A stretch of DNA of 64,000 bases from Otatea glauca. Lineage: Eukaryota > Streptophyta > Magnoliopsida > Poales > Poaceae. The notes below the pieces were generated by a model. It was not told where the DNA came from. It did no database searches and saw only the letters and a program-made list of their open reading frames with translations. This document shows positions 24,892-35,827 of this stretch, piece after piece (position 1 is the first letter of the stretch; the number at the start of each line of letters is the position of its first letter). A program made the position numbers and the translations under genes. The stretch lies in contig CM070730.1 of assembly GCA_036346275.1 (NCBI GenBank), forward strand, positions 2,666,309 to 2,730,308. The letters run 5' to 3'.

Positions 24892-24896
24892 ACTCT
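24892..24896. repeat. Target site duplication ACTCT, left
   Basis: ACTCT immediately precedes the left LTR and recurs at 36474-36478 right after the other LTR: the 5-bp duplication left by LTR-retrotransposon integrase. It shows that both outer ends belong to one insertion. Confidence 0.8.
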
Positions 24897-25555
24897 CGAA
24901 GGCATCAAAAACTTGATGTAGAGTTTCTGACAGCAGCACACCAAACGAACACCGGGTTCAGAGCGTGTCAGTCGATTTGACCTGTAACCGACAAGGTAAA
25001 AAATATAAAATTCACACAAAGCCGATCGTGACGATCAATCGGCTTAGATCCAATCAGCTTGAAGCCGATCAAGATCAAGGTAACAGGATAAGTCTAACTA
25101 GCCGATTAAGGCTAATCAGAGGATAAAGTCAGATCGATTCTGAAGAAGGCGATGCGCAACAAAATCAGAACAAATCGAACCTGGGGTGTAATTGACGAAG
25201 ATCAACAATCGGCGATGCGCAACTTTATTGATCAAGATCGATTACAAAAGTTAAATTACAGAAGCTACTCCTAGTCGACAGGAAAAGTAGAAAAAAGTAA
25301 AGACTGGTTGATTGTATTGTGTTGATGATGATTCCTTTGCAGTTCGCTTAGTCCTTCTTTTATACTCTCGGGCGATCGTGTCCCGTTACAATACGCTTCA
25401 AGCCCGTGTCCGTATCGGCCTTATCTTGGACGATTGTTTGCTTAAAAATCTTGCAGTTATCAAATATCTCGGGTTCTTTCCAATCCTCCGTTAGTTTCCG
25501 TATCTTTAATTTTATTGCCTGATTTGGATAAACTTGCCGAATTTTGGTGCAAACA
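24897..25555 (-). repeat. 3' LTR of the 24.9-36.5 kb Tat element
   Basis: 659 bp, similar along its length to 35828-36473 with scattered substitutions and small indels. Its minus-strand start is TGTTTGCACC. The expected final CA is mutated here: the outer ten bases are cgaaggcatc where the other LTR has tgttggcgtc. It contains the inverted pair AAGCCGAT (25019-25026) and ATCGGCTT (25038-25045). Confidence 0.88.
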
Positions 25556-25572
25556 TATGCCCCCCATTTTTT
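25556..25572 (-). other. Polypurine tract
   Basis: Minus-strand AAAAAATGGGGGGCATA ends directly at the TGTTTG start of the 3' LTR. Plus-strand DNA priming takes place at such a site in LTR retrotransposons. Confidence 0.75.
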
Positions 25573-25753
25573 AGAGATGACTTGTCATCTGTCAAAAATC
25601 ACAATTATCGGCTTGTTCAATCGGCTGACGTTTGATCTTCACCCATTAACTGCTACTTTATGCGCGCCGTAATTCTCTGACATGCTGGTAGTGCGTTTTA
25701 ATTGCTCGCGTCTTTTGAGATTCACTTCCCGCCGTTTCAAATTTTTACCATGC

Positions 25754-25760
25754 TATAAAA
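25754..25760 (+). promoter_or_regulatory. TATA box of the antisense mobile-domain gene
   Basis: TATAAAA in the context gctataaaacgcgg, about 140 bases before the ATG at 25897 and on the plus strand, opposite to gag-pol. The position, followed by a C-rich leader, fits a core promoter. Five ATCGGC motifs lie within 25607-25878. Confidence 0.5.
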
Positions 25761-25896
25761 CGCGGCCCCCACCTCGGTCATTCCTCGCGCACAAGCTCTC
25801 TGACTCCAAACAATCGGCTTTTGTTTGTCCATTGCTCAGTTTCCATCAATCGGCTTGCATCCCCCTTCTTCAATCGGCTTGCTAAGATTGGCTGAA

Positions 25897-28803
25897 ATGG
25901 ACGCGAGTCAGGTACTCATTCCGATCCCTAACAGTAAAGATCAGTATTTCCTTGGTCCGATAGGGAACCTAGATGCCAGTACGGTTGTTAGTCAGGATAT
26001 TCCCCGCCTTCCTCTATCGGCTACTGCATTCAATATAGAGAGCTGGGAAAAAAGCTTCAGAGCATGGCCGACAGCGCTTAAGGGATGGAGATCTTGGTAT
26101 ATTCGCGTGGCTGCCCAGAAAAGAGGGGAGTGGGAAAAAATGGGTATAGCTGAATGCATTCCTCTCTCATTAGCCGATCCAGAAGCCAATGAGCCCTTAG
26201 TGGCCACGGCCTGTTACTTTTGGTCGGAGACCTTCAATGCCTTCTTGTTCCATACTGGTCCCATCGGCCCAACCCTCATGGATATAGCCCAATTGTGTTG
26301 TCTTAGGCAAGACGGTGAGCAGATATCGGCTTTTAGCGGCAAACCGAAATACAAGCTTATTCAATCCAAAGGAGAAGGTTGGCGCAAGTATATTAATAAC
26401 AATAATAAAGTGAACGGGCCGGTATCAGATGAAGAACATGTTGCCTTCCTGAACTTGTGGTTAGACCGATTTTTGTTTTGCGGTGCTTCTTTAGGACCAA
26501 CACAAGTGTATCAGTTAATGGCAGAGCGGTTGGTAGAGGGCCGTCGGCTAGCATTGGGAAAAATGTTCCTTGGAGCAGTTTGTCAAATGATGCATGTGAT
26601 TAGCGGTCGGCTTTTTACTGGTTTTGCCAAATTTTGCGTCGGCAACGTAGGTGGTCCTCTCTGGTTCATCCAGATATGGTTGTACTGTTTATTTAGCCGA
26701 TCTTTCAAACTGGATCCATCTGACGACTCGGCATTTCCTCGCGAAAATACACCAGAAAATGCAGCACCAGAATTTAGAGCCAGCCGATCTTATGGCGAAA
26801 GATACATAATGTGCTCCTAAGAAGAAGAAGATCTCTCGATTGGTGCGAAAAATATTTATCTTTCTTCCGAACTTGGATAATAATGATTTTAGCCAACAAG
26901 ACTTCTTCAGTTATACCAGCGCAGCCGATTTTGAATGGCCATCATTTCTTCATCTGGATTCTGACAGTTCAGAGATGCCTGAATCGACTCTAGATTTCTT
27001 CAAAACTTTTATTTCTCCTAGCATCCTGCATGTCGGTTTTAATACAAGAAATCGTACCTTTCAGCCCTCTTATGAACTTTATCATCCTTCCATCTTTGCC
27101 AGACAACTAGGTTTCGGCCAAGTGATCCCCAGTCTCCCACTTCTTGAGTTGGTTCAGCCTAGGACTAGAGTACGATCTTTAGCTGCAGCCAATATGGTCT
27201 TGGAAATAGCCGATGACTTGCAGATCAAATCTTTGCCACACTTCATTTTGAATAATCGTCGATCTAGCCGATTCTCCGCATGGTGGTCTTCAATTGCGGA
27301 TGCACTTCTCCTTGATCGTACCCCATCGGCTATTATTGATGCTCTCTTCCTGCACCTCCACGAGCCGATGGTATCTTGGATAACAATTCAAGTGACGAAT
27401 CGAGCTCGGATATGATAATACGAGTCTTGTAAATATTACTAGCGAGGTATTAGTCGATTTAACTTTTCTTTATCATAGCTCATATGAATTTATCTCATCG
27501 GTTGTCTTCTTTTCTTTTGCAGACTAAATCACGGCAAGAAGCCGATCAAGCTCCTGCAGACTAGTAAAGAAAAACGACCACACAAGGCAATCGCACTTCA
27601 TCGCTATACTTACGGTTCCTTGGGCATTCAAAGCCCATCTTTATCCGATCTAGAGAGGCAACAACAACCAAGTCAGTCATTCCTGAACATCTCTTGTTCC
27701 TTCCTATTTTTCCATTTTTATTTAAGCGACTTTCCAAATTGATGGATCTTTCAGAGAAGAAGAAGCCAAGGTCCACTAGAGTTCCTGCCAAGAAAAATAC
27801 TCCAAGCCACAGAACAAAGTGGCGAAAGTTCACCGCATGGATCGACTCGCTCAGGTATTTTTTCCATCTTAAAAATTTACAAATCCTGATTTAGCCCATC
27901 GGTCTCGATTTAGTCCATCGGTTCTTATTATATTCTTTATTCCAGCCTACCGCATCGGCACAAGTGGCCAACATCCTGGCAAGCTTGCCAAATATATCGG
28001 CCAAAGAGCCGTTGCCTCCTCAGCCGATGCTAGCACCAACAACCGCTTTGCTCCGAAGTTTCGATCCATCCAAAGATCCTCGGTTTCAATTTATCGATTT
28101 GGATGATCCGAGATCTTTGCACCGATGACTATATCTCTCGCAATTCAAAATGTCATCGCGGTTTCAAAAGACGACGTCATTCTTTGTCTCATCGGCTCCG
28201 GAATGCAAGATCGCCTCAACAGCTCTTTGATTTGGTGTCAAGGCCTCAATCGAAATCCTGAATAATAATCAGCCGATTCGAGACACTATGGCCGCAGTTG
28301 AAACTGATCTACCGCCAGAGGCCATGGCTGCACTGCTCGAAGTGTGTCATCTAGACGAGAAGAAGGTTTTAGTGGAGGCAGCCCAGGAGAGGAAAGCAAT
28401 GAGAATAGCCCAAGAGGCCGACCAGAGGATCCTTGACAAAATGGTTTGCGGAGACAAAGGCAAAGAAGAAAAGTTTGATGCAACCATAGAATCTCGAAAG
28501 CTAACAAAACTTCCTTCGTAAATTGGAAACCACTAAGAAATTTCTTGAGGATGAATTGTCGAAACGATAAAGCTCATTCTTTCAAGGCCAAGATTCCTTT
28601 GAAAAAACTTCTTGATCGCTAAGCAGAAGGCAGAAATAGCATCGGCTGTAGCAACCTTTAAAGAGCAGTCGGCTAAACTTGTACCCATCCCGGGCAGTGC
28701 GACAGAAGATGACAGAATCCTGGATGAGGTGCAGGAAACTATAGCCAAGGCTGCTGGAGCATTATCGGCTTTGGGTGCACGACTCCCAAGCTCTGGGATG
28801 TAA
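25897..28803 (+). pseudogene. Plant mobile domain (PMD) gene carried antisense in the Tat element
   Basis: From ATG 25897 (MDASQVLIPIPNSKDQY) an open frame runs to a stop at 26818. It shows PMD signatures: WEKSFRAWPTALKGWRSWY near residues 50-68, then ATACYFWSETFNAFLF and GPIGPTLMDIAQLCCLRQDG. A one-base frame change near 26795-26818 leads into 26821-27380 (KKKISRLVRKIFIFLP ... IIDALFLHLHEP), a second change into an acidic Ser-rich tract, then a likely intron 27429-27522 (GT...AG) and further exon-like parts (27523-27860, 27950-28130, and 28288-28520 and 28610-28803, which are rich in Lys, Glu and Ala and look coiled-coil). PMD proteins such as MAIN/MAIL1 act in silencing and genome stability in plants; PMDs also occur in transposons. 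Function inside a retrotransposon is unknown. An upstream ATG at 25825 is in frame. The gene is decayed, but the first 300 codons are nearly intact. Confidence 0.75.
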
Positions 28804-29006
28804 CCTTTTTAACAGTTCCAAAACACTTGCTCAAATACTTTGAATACTTGTAATTTTGCTATGTTTATAATCGGCTGTTTAACTTTTGCTATGTTTATAA
28901 TCGGCTGTTTAATCGATTTATATTTTGCCTATATCCTGAGTTTGCAATCCTTTCAGCCGATTAACAGCATCGTGTTAATCTTGGCTCTGAACAAGATTTT
29001 AGTCGG
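28804..29006. other. Junction between antisense gene and integrase end
   Basis: Contains a short tandem duplication: tttgctatgtttataatcggctgttt occurs twice at about 28855-28910 (26-base unit). The 3' ends of the converging pol and mobile-domain transcripts should both lie here. Confidence 0.5.
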
Positions 29007-30186
29007 CTAGGCTCCGATCCAAACGCTAGGATAGTATTTGTTTAGATATTTCCCATTAATTGCTTTAGGCAAGACATACCCTTCTAGTGTTTCTAGTAAG
29101 TACGAGTTTCCACCGACTAGCCGATTAATTTTGTATGGCCCTTCCCACGTAGGTGACCATTTTCCAAATCGGTTATCCTTAGAACCAACAGGCAATATCG
29201 TTTTCCATACTAAATCGGTTTGATCGAAAGATTTAGGCATGACCCTTTTATTGTATGCCCTTGCAACTCTGATCTTATTCTTCTTAAGCCGATCAAGCGT
29301 AGACAAACGTAACTCCGCTAACTCATCCAAGCTGTCGACCATTAAGTCATTGTAATCTTGAGCCGACAAACCATTACGTCGCTATTCAGACGACTCAATG
29401 TTGATTCTACAGTAAAACGACTTCTTGTCCATACACCAATTGGTAAGGTGAAAGTTTTGTCGCTCCGTGATAAGATAGCCGATAGGCCCAAAGTGACTCC
29501 GATAGAGTCGAATGCCAATTCCTTGGCTTCTCATCAATTTTTCTTTTGATCAACTTGATTAGTGTTTTATTAGACGACTCGGCCTGTCCATTAGCCTGAG
29601 CGTAATATGGCGAAGAGTTTAACAATTTGATCCCTAGACTTGTGGCGTAACCTTGAAACTCGTTAGACATGAATACCGTACCTTGATTGGTCGTGATTGT
29701 TTGTGGTATTCCAAACCGATGGACGATATGTTCATTCACAAAACTAATCGCCTCAACACTAGTCACCTTCTTAAGTGGGATAGCCTCAACCCACTTTGAA
29801 AAGTAATCGGTTGCGGCCAAAATAAATTTGTGGCCTTTACTCGAAGCAGGAAATATTTGGCCGATTATATCTATTCCCCAACCCCTAAATGGCCAAGGTT
29901 TAATAATTGGATGTAAAGCCGATGCTGGTGCTTGTTGTACGTTGCCAAACTTTTGACATGTTTGACATCCTTTATAGTACTTGAAACAATCCTCTAGCAT
30001 CGTCGGCCAAAAATAACCTGTCCGTCTGAGCATCCATTTCATCTTATGTGCCGATTGATGAGAACCACAGATCCCTTCGTGTACTTCACCCATTGCCACC
30101 CGCGCTTCTTCAGTTTCAAGACATCTCAACAACAAACCTTCCATAGTCCGATAATATAGTATATCGTCCAAAACAACGTATTTCAA
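29007..30186 (-). pseudogene. Tat element integrase (decayed)
   Basis: Frames 30186-29407 and 29369-29007. In order: an N-terminal zinc-binding HHCC region (EGICGSHQSAHKM ... GCQTCQKFG), the catalytic core with first Asp in WGIDIIG, then ITTNQGTVF where the second catalytic Asp is replaced by Asn (codon at 29686-29688), and the third residue Glu in NGQAESSNKTL. The C-terminal part has FGKWSPTWEGPY, a GPY/F motif. A frame change occurs near 29370-29410. By family knowledge the enzyme inserts element cDNA; the Asp-to-Asn change and frameshift should abolish this. Confidence 0.85.
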
Positions 30187-30753
30187 CGCTTTGTTGTCGT
30201 ATCTTTCGCTAAATCGACTTGGATGGATCGACTAGATAATCTTTTATTTGCGTTCTCCAATCAAGAATATCTGCGCACATGATCGCCTTTGTTCACCGGT
30301 TCGGTCTCGACTTTGGTCAAAATCCTTATATCCGATGCTTGCCGAGCTAAAGCATTAGCTCTATCGCTCAATTCACGAGGAATATGACCGATAGAAAATG
30401 ACGAAAAGAGCCGATAATCTCTAAACATTGTTCTAAATATCTCAAGAGTACTTCATCCCGACATTGGTATTCTCCTTTATTTGTCAGACTACCAACAAGT
30501 GAATCACCATATGCCTCAACAACTCTTACTCCAATATTTTCTAACAACAATAAGCCTTGGAGTAACGCGTCACTCGGCACGGTTGTTGGAGCATCGGCTA
30601 TTTAGCGAAATGCGAATTCAAAGTTATGCCCTTGGGTGAAGTGAGTACAATACCGATACCATCACCTTCCCGCATACCGATCCGTCAAAGAACGATTGCC
30701 ATGGTGCTACCAAGACTAAGTTTGCTCTGTGTCATGTCCTGTTATAAAATCGG
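30187..30753 (-). pseudogene. Second RNase H-like region of the Tat element (decayed)
   Basis: Between RT/RNase H and integrase. A recognisable piece (30580-30368) reads ENIGVRVVEAYGDSLVGSL followed by CRDEVLLRYLEQC, the GDS-type core of the extra RNase H typical of Tat elements. Several stops and frame changes interrupt it. Confidence 0.55.
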
Positions 30754-32018
30754 CTAGGACTTGTCCTTTGGCTGCTTTGGCCGATTCATATGATAAGTCG
30801 AACTCGACCAAGGCGTAAGCCCATTTGCCAAGTCGACCTCGCGAATTGGAGTGACAATATATATTTTATAACATCGGTTTTGGATGACCTTACAAGCCGA
30901 TGCTAGTATGTAGTGCCTTAGCTTTGTGCACGAGAAGTACAAGGATAAACATAGTTTTTCGATAAAAGGGTACCTGACTTCTGCGTCCAGCAACCGTCGG
31001 CTTAAATAAAAGATAACCCTCTCTTTACCATGCACCTCTTGTGCCAAAATAGCTCCAATAGTATCTTCTTCGGCCGATACATATAATCTGAAATGAACCC
31101 CTTTTTGAGGTGCAGCCAAAACTGGAGGGTTGGACAAATACCTTTTGACTTCGTTGAAAGCTTTCTTCTGATCCGCTCCCCATATAAATTCTTCATTATC
31201 CTTCAACTTCAGCAATGGAGTAAAAGCACGAATTCTACCAGAGAGGTTCGAGATGAACCGACGGAGATAGTTAATTTTGCCGATCAACTTTTGTAATTCG
31301 TTTTTGCATGTCGCTGGTTCAGTATTGGCTATAGCCTTGACCCTCGTTTGGCTGACTTCAATTCCTCTTTCATGTACCATAAAGCCTAAAAACTGTCCAG
31401 CCGACACGCCGAACGCACACTTGTAAGGATTCATCTTCAAACCGTGCGATCTTATGTTTTTAAACACCCTATCTAAATCGGCCAAATGTTGGAAATCGTC
31501 TGCAGATTTTACCACTACATCATCAATATATATTTCGACAATGTGGCCGATTAAATCGTGAAAGATCAGATTCATTGCCCGCTGATACTTTGCTCCAGCG
31601 TTCTTCAAGCCGAAAGTCATTACTGTCCACTCGAACAATCCTATTACGCCAGGACATCTGAAAGCTGTCTTTGGTATATCGGCTTCTGCCATGAGTATCT
31701 GGTTATACCCGGTATTACCATCTAGAAAACTTATGATCTTGTTCCCTGATGCAGCATCGATAAGCATATCGGCTATTGGCATCGGGTATTCATCTTTAGC
31801 GTCGCCTTGTTTAAATCTCTCAAGTCGACGATACTCGAAGCTTTCCATTCTTCAGATCGAACGATGTTGGAAACCCACTCCGCGTGATCGGCAGGCCTAA
31901 TAAATTTTGCTTCCAACAACCGTTCTATTTCTTCTTTATGACTTGGTACAAGGTGGATTAAAACGGGATCTTGTTTAAACGACCGATAGCCCGATTTTAT
32001 AGGTAGCCGATGTTCCAC
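30754..32018 (-). pseudogene. Tat element reverse transcriptase and RNase H (frameshifted)
   Basis: Two overlapping frames, 32018-31773 (RLLEAKFIRPADHAEWVSNIV) and 31848-30754. The second has the fingers and palm segments (DEYPMPIADMLID, FLDGNTGYNQI), AFRCPG, MTFGLKNAGAKYQRAMN and the active site EIYIDDVVVKS (codons near 31519-31530), then RNase H-type FRLYVSAEEDTIGAILAQ and RYPFIEKLCLSLYF. The catalytic Asp pair is kept. A frame change near 31800-31850 separates the fingers from the palm. It copies element RNA into DNA in intact relatives. Confidence 0.88.
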
Positions 32019-33227
32019 CGATTGACGGCTTAATCGGGCATCTCATGATACTCCCAAGCGAAACAATCCTTATAATCTCTAAGGATTTTATCGCTTTTTC
32101 TTTGCACTTTACATCTAAATTTGCACTAACAAAAGTTGGTCTTTTCCTATCACCGCTACCTATATCGACTTCTTCAAGCAAATCGGTGGATGTGAAACCT
32201 TGACCTAACTTTTCAATTTCTTCAAAGTCTTCTATGGCCTCGTAGCTATCCGTTGTTTGCCGATAGCTTTGCATTTTATCTGCGGCGCCTTCAATGTTTT
32301 TCTTGTCCCCATCGGCGTAATACTTCATTTGCCCGATCAAAATGCCCGCTTGACATCGATCGGCATGAGACCGACTTGCTCACACAAATGAAATCGCGAT
32401 CATCCAAACACGCTTTGCGATATGCACCGACTTCTTCGTGTTGCCAATTCGCGACGGAGCTAGCCATGGCAATGTGAGCCGATGTATCGGTCAGAACGAT
32501 CTCAACTTCTTCTCCGCTCCATTGAACAAGCGCTTGATGCATGGTCGATGGGATACAACATTTGCATGAATCCAATCCCGCCGAGCAAAGACAATCGTAG
32601 TTTCCTTTGGCATCAATTACAAAGAACGGCTGTCGGCAAGGTCTTGTCCGACGATCACTCGATGACCATGACACCTTTTGCTTCGTAGGGTCACCGTGAA
32701 GTCATTCGAACCATGTTAGTTTTGATTAAGTCTTCGCCGACTTCCCGATTTTTGCATGTCGGTACGGCATCGATTCACCGTAGCGCCCGTCTACTAGCAT
32801 CCTTGATATCGGTTTGCCATTTATATACCCTTTCGGATACAATGGTTTGAGATGCCGATGATCATCTTTGGTTTCTCAAAGATGGCGTCGCATAACCGAG
32901 CAATCGCCTCTTTGGCCGATTCGATTCGACTTTGAACTCGGTGGCAATGTGAACACCATGTTAATATCCATTGAGGCGTGTCATCCCGAATCATGGGAGA
33001 ATCAAGTCATCACCGATTCAAATCTTCTTGGCTTGTTCTTTCTTCTCCACTCTTTTTGACGATTTGATCGACGGTTCGTTAAACACTTCGTCTCTCTCTC
33101 TCTCAGCGTCGGCCTCACGAATCTCTTGCGTCCTTAGCCTCTGAAGCCGTCGTCGTTGTGATCGGCTCAGGCCAGATGGACACCACCTGGGTTTGGGTTC
33201 CACCGGCTTCCGTATTTGACCAGCCAA
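32019..33227 (-). pseudogene. Tat element protease region and gag-pol linker (decayed)
   Basis: Fragments on the minus strand: a basic linker at 33227-33018 (GLSRSQRRRLQRLRTQEIRE), then a region at 32674-32291 with CCIPSTMHQALVQW, which in Tat elements follows the aspartic protease. The protease active site itself is not clearly readable; it should lie near 32700-32950. Frames are broken repeatedly. Confidence 0.55.
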
Positions 33228-33537
33228 ATCTTCTTGATTAGAACTGGGCTTGTGCGTCTTGACTTAGCTCGGTTCTTGATTCGGTTTAGATATTCTCTCG
33301 TGGACTGGCCTTCTGTGACTTCTGCCCTGCTCTCTGATCGGCCCAGATAGCCTATCTCTGGCCGATTGCCTTGGCCAATCGTCTTGGGGATAATGTTCCA
33401 TCGGGCAGGTGTACGGTGATGGTAACGCTACCCTTCTTTCTCAGCAAAACTGCCAAAAGGGACACCTTCTATGTGCCCTCTCCACATTCTCAGTACGGTA
33501 CAAATTATCCGACCGACGGGTATTACACCGTGGTCGG

Positions 33538-35798
33538 CTATTCATCCTTTCGTATTTCTCCATTAATTGTGAGAACGTTGGACGACCTTTTATTTGGTCG
33601 CCTTGATGGAGATTTCTCTGCTTTGTACCATTTACCCACCTGGGGATTCCCCTTGGGTTTAATGGTTCTTGAATTTTTTCCTTCTCGATCGGCTTCTATT
33701 TGTAAGGAACCGATGGTAATCTTCAGTGTTTGACCGCCGTCCGAGCTTGATTGTATGTCAACTTGTCGACCCTTTTTCTGCTCGTCTTGCATCGGCTCTT
33801 TTCCTTTAGCCGAACACTGTACCATGTTGATGGGAAACGGATCAACATCAACTTGCATGGTCGGCTCATCGGCAAACTTCAACCGACCATCTTCAATAGC
33901 AGATTGAATCTGTTGACGAAAGATATTGCAGTCATTAGTGTTATGCGGATAAGAATGATGCCACTTGCAATACCTGCGTTTTTTGATCTCATCGGGCGAC
34001 GGTATCACATGTCCCTCTGGCAATCGTATTATCTTTTCTTGCAGAAGTAAATCAAAAATACGATTGCACTTGGAAACATTAAAAGAATACTTAACTTCCG
34101 ACTTATTCTTAGTCGGCTTGAGCCAGGAACAGACTAAGGATTTCTTGGATCCTTTTACCCATTCGGCTATATTTATTTCTGCTTCCTCGTCTTCCGACGA
34201 ATCACTAGGACAATATTCAACCATATTGACCTTAGCCTTGTCCTTTTCTTTGTTATTGCTATTTTTGAATCTGTCTTTGAAGACCTTATTATCAGTGAAT
34301 CGGCTTTCTTGAGCCGATACGCGATGCAATAAGTGGCCAAGGTCGGTGAATTCTTGCCCTCCAAATTTCTCCCTAAGCGACGGGATCAAACCTTGAAATG
34401 CTAAATCGGCAAGTTGGTTGTCAGGCAACGTAACGCTAAAACACCGATTCCTAATTTCTCTGAACCTCTTGATATAATCCGTTACCGATTCCCCAAACTT
34501 TTGGCGTACGGAACTCAAATCTGAAATTCTGAGCTCCAAACTGCCTGAAAAGAAATATTCATAGAATCGGCTTTCCAAATCGTTCCATAAATGGACCGAA
34601 TTCGGAGGTAAACAGGTGAACCAAGTAAATGCTGCCCCGGATAAAGACAACGGAATAGTCTAATTTTTAGCCCGTCGGACTGGGCCGCTTCACCGCATTG
34701 CGCGATAAAGCATCCAACATGCTCCAGGGTGGTAATAGAATCATCCCCAGAGAATTTGGCAAAGTCCGGGACTCTGAAATTATGAGGGTAAGGCATGCGA
34801 TCTATGTAGTCGGGGTACGGCTTTCTATAGCCGATAACCTTCCCTTTTGGTTGTATGCCGAATTGGTCCCTCAAGGCGGCAGACATCTGATCGACCCAGT
34901 TAGCGTTATCGGCCGTTGGCATAGCAGGCCCTTGATAATGTCGGTCATAATTGGCGTCCTGCCCCCCGAGTGCAAGCTCGGGTTGCCAATTATGCTGTGC
35001 CGTCGGCACACGACCATACTGATCGCGTCGATTATGCCTGGTTTGAGCTTAAACCTTTGGGGCAAATGGTTGAGTATGTTACTACCCTATGTGAACTCGG
35101 GTTCCTTAGCGGGGTAGGCTCTTGTGGGAATCTCGGAGCCAATCGGTGTGAAACCGATTGGGAAAGGCGAGAACGGAGCCGACGTCGGCAAATTGATTGA
35201 TGCATCCATCTTAGCGGCATCGGTATAGGCGTGGTAATGGCTCACCCCACTTGACCGAGGGTCCCTAGGCAATATGACCGTGGGTTGTGTGGGCATCATG
35301 GTGGGGGGTGAGGTTACAGCCGATGGTTTAGGATCGCCATTGTGCTCTGCGTATTTTGTGATATTGAAAAACAGGATAATTTGGCAGAGCTTGCAGTGGG
35401 TCGAGCAGGCTTCCTGACGAGGCTAACTCCTGGGCTATAGATTTGACACTATTCGCTATCATCGGCTTGAGTGTTGTAACAAGAGCCGATGATTGGTTTA
35501 TTAAGGCGTGGTGCACAGACTGATTAATCATAGCCGATAATTCGGCTTGAGCAGGCAGATATCGGCTTACTTGTTCTGTTACACCCGCATCACCCAGGGC
35601 GTTGACCGTAGGCAGGGCGGATTTTTGAGTGATGCCACGTCTTGTTTTCTGATAGCAACTTAGCATCATCTCTTCTAGCGCAGCCTTTCGAGCTTCAATC
35701 TCTTGGCGTTGCTCCGCAGATAAATCGTCCATTGTTGGGACGATTATAGCTTCTGAGTTGAGATCTGATGGCGGAATCGACTTCCCTGATGAAGACAT
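33538..35798 (-). pseudogene. Tat element gag (frameshifted)
   Basis: The likely start ATG is at 35798, only 29 bases inside the 5' LTR (MSSSGKSIPPSDLNSEAI). The frame runs to 35328, then fragments at 35009-34515 (FAKFSGDDSITTLEHVGCFI) and 34650-33538. The last carries the capsid core (AFTWFTCLPPNSVHLWNDLE, FREIRNRCFSV) and a degenerate zinc-knuckle-like CKWHHSYPHNTNDC. Gag forms the particle that packages element RNA. At least two frameshifts break it. Confidence 0.8.
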
Positions 35799-35803
35799 TG
35801 CGT

Positions 35804-35821
35804 GTCCCACCGGGCGTGCCA
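35804..35821 (-). other. Primer binding site
   Basis: Minus-strand TGGCACGCCCGGTGGGAC lies six bases inside the 5' LTR; TGG pairs with the CCA end of a tRNA. The second Tat element has the closely related TGGCACGCCAGGTAGGGG (56630-56647). I did not assign the tRNA. Confidence 0.6.
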
Positions 35822-35827
35822 AGAGTG

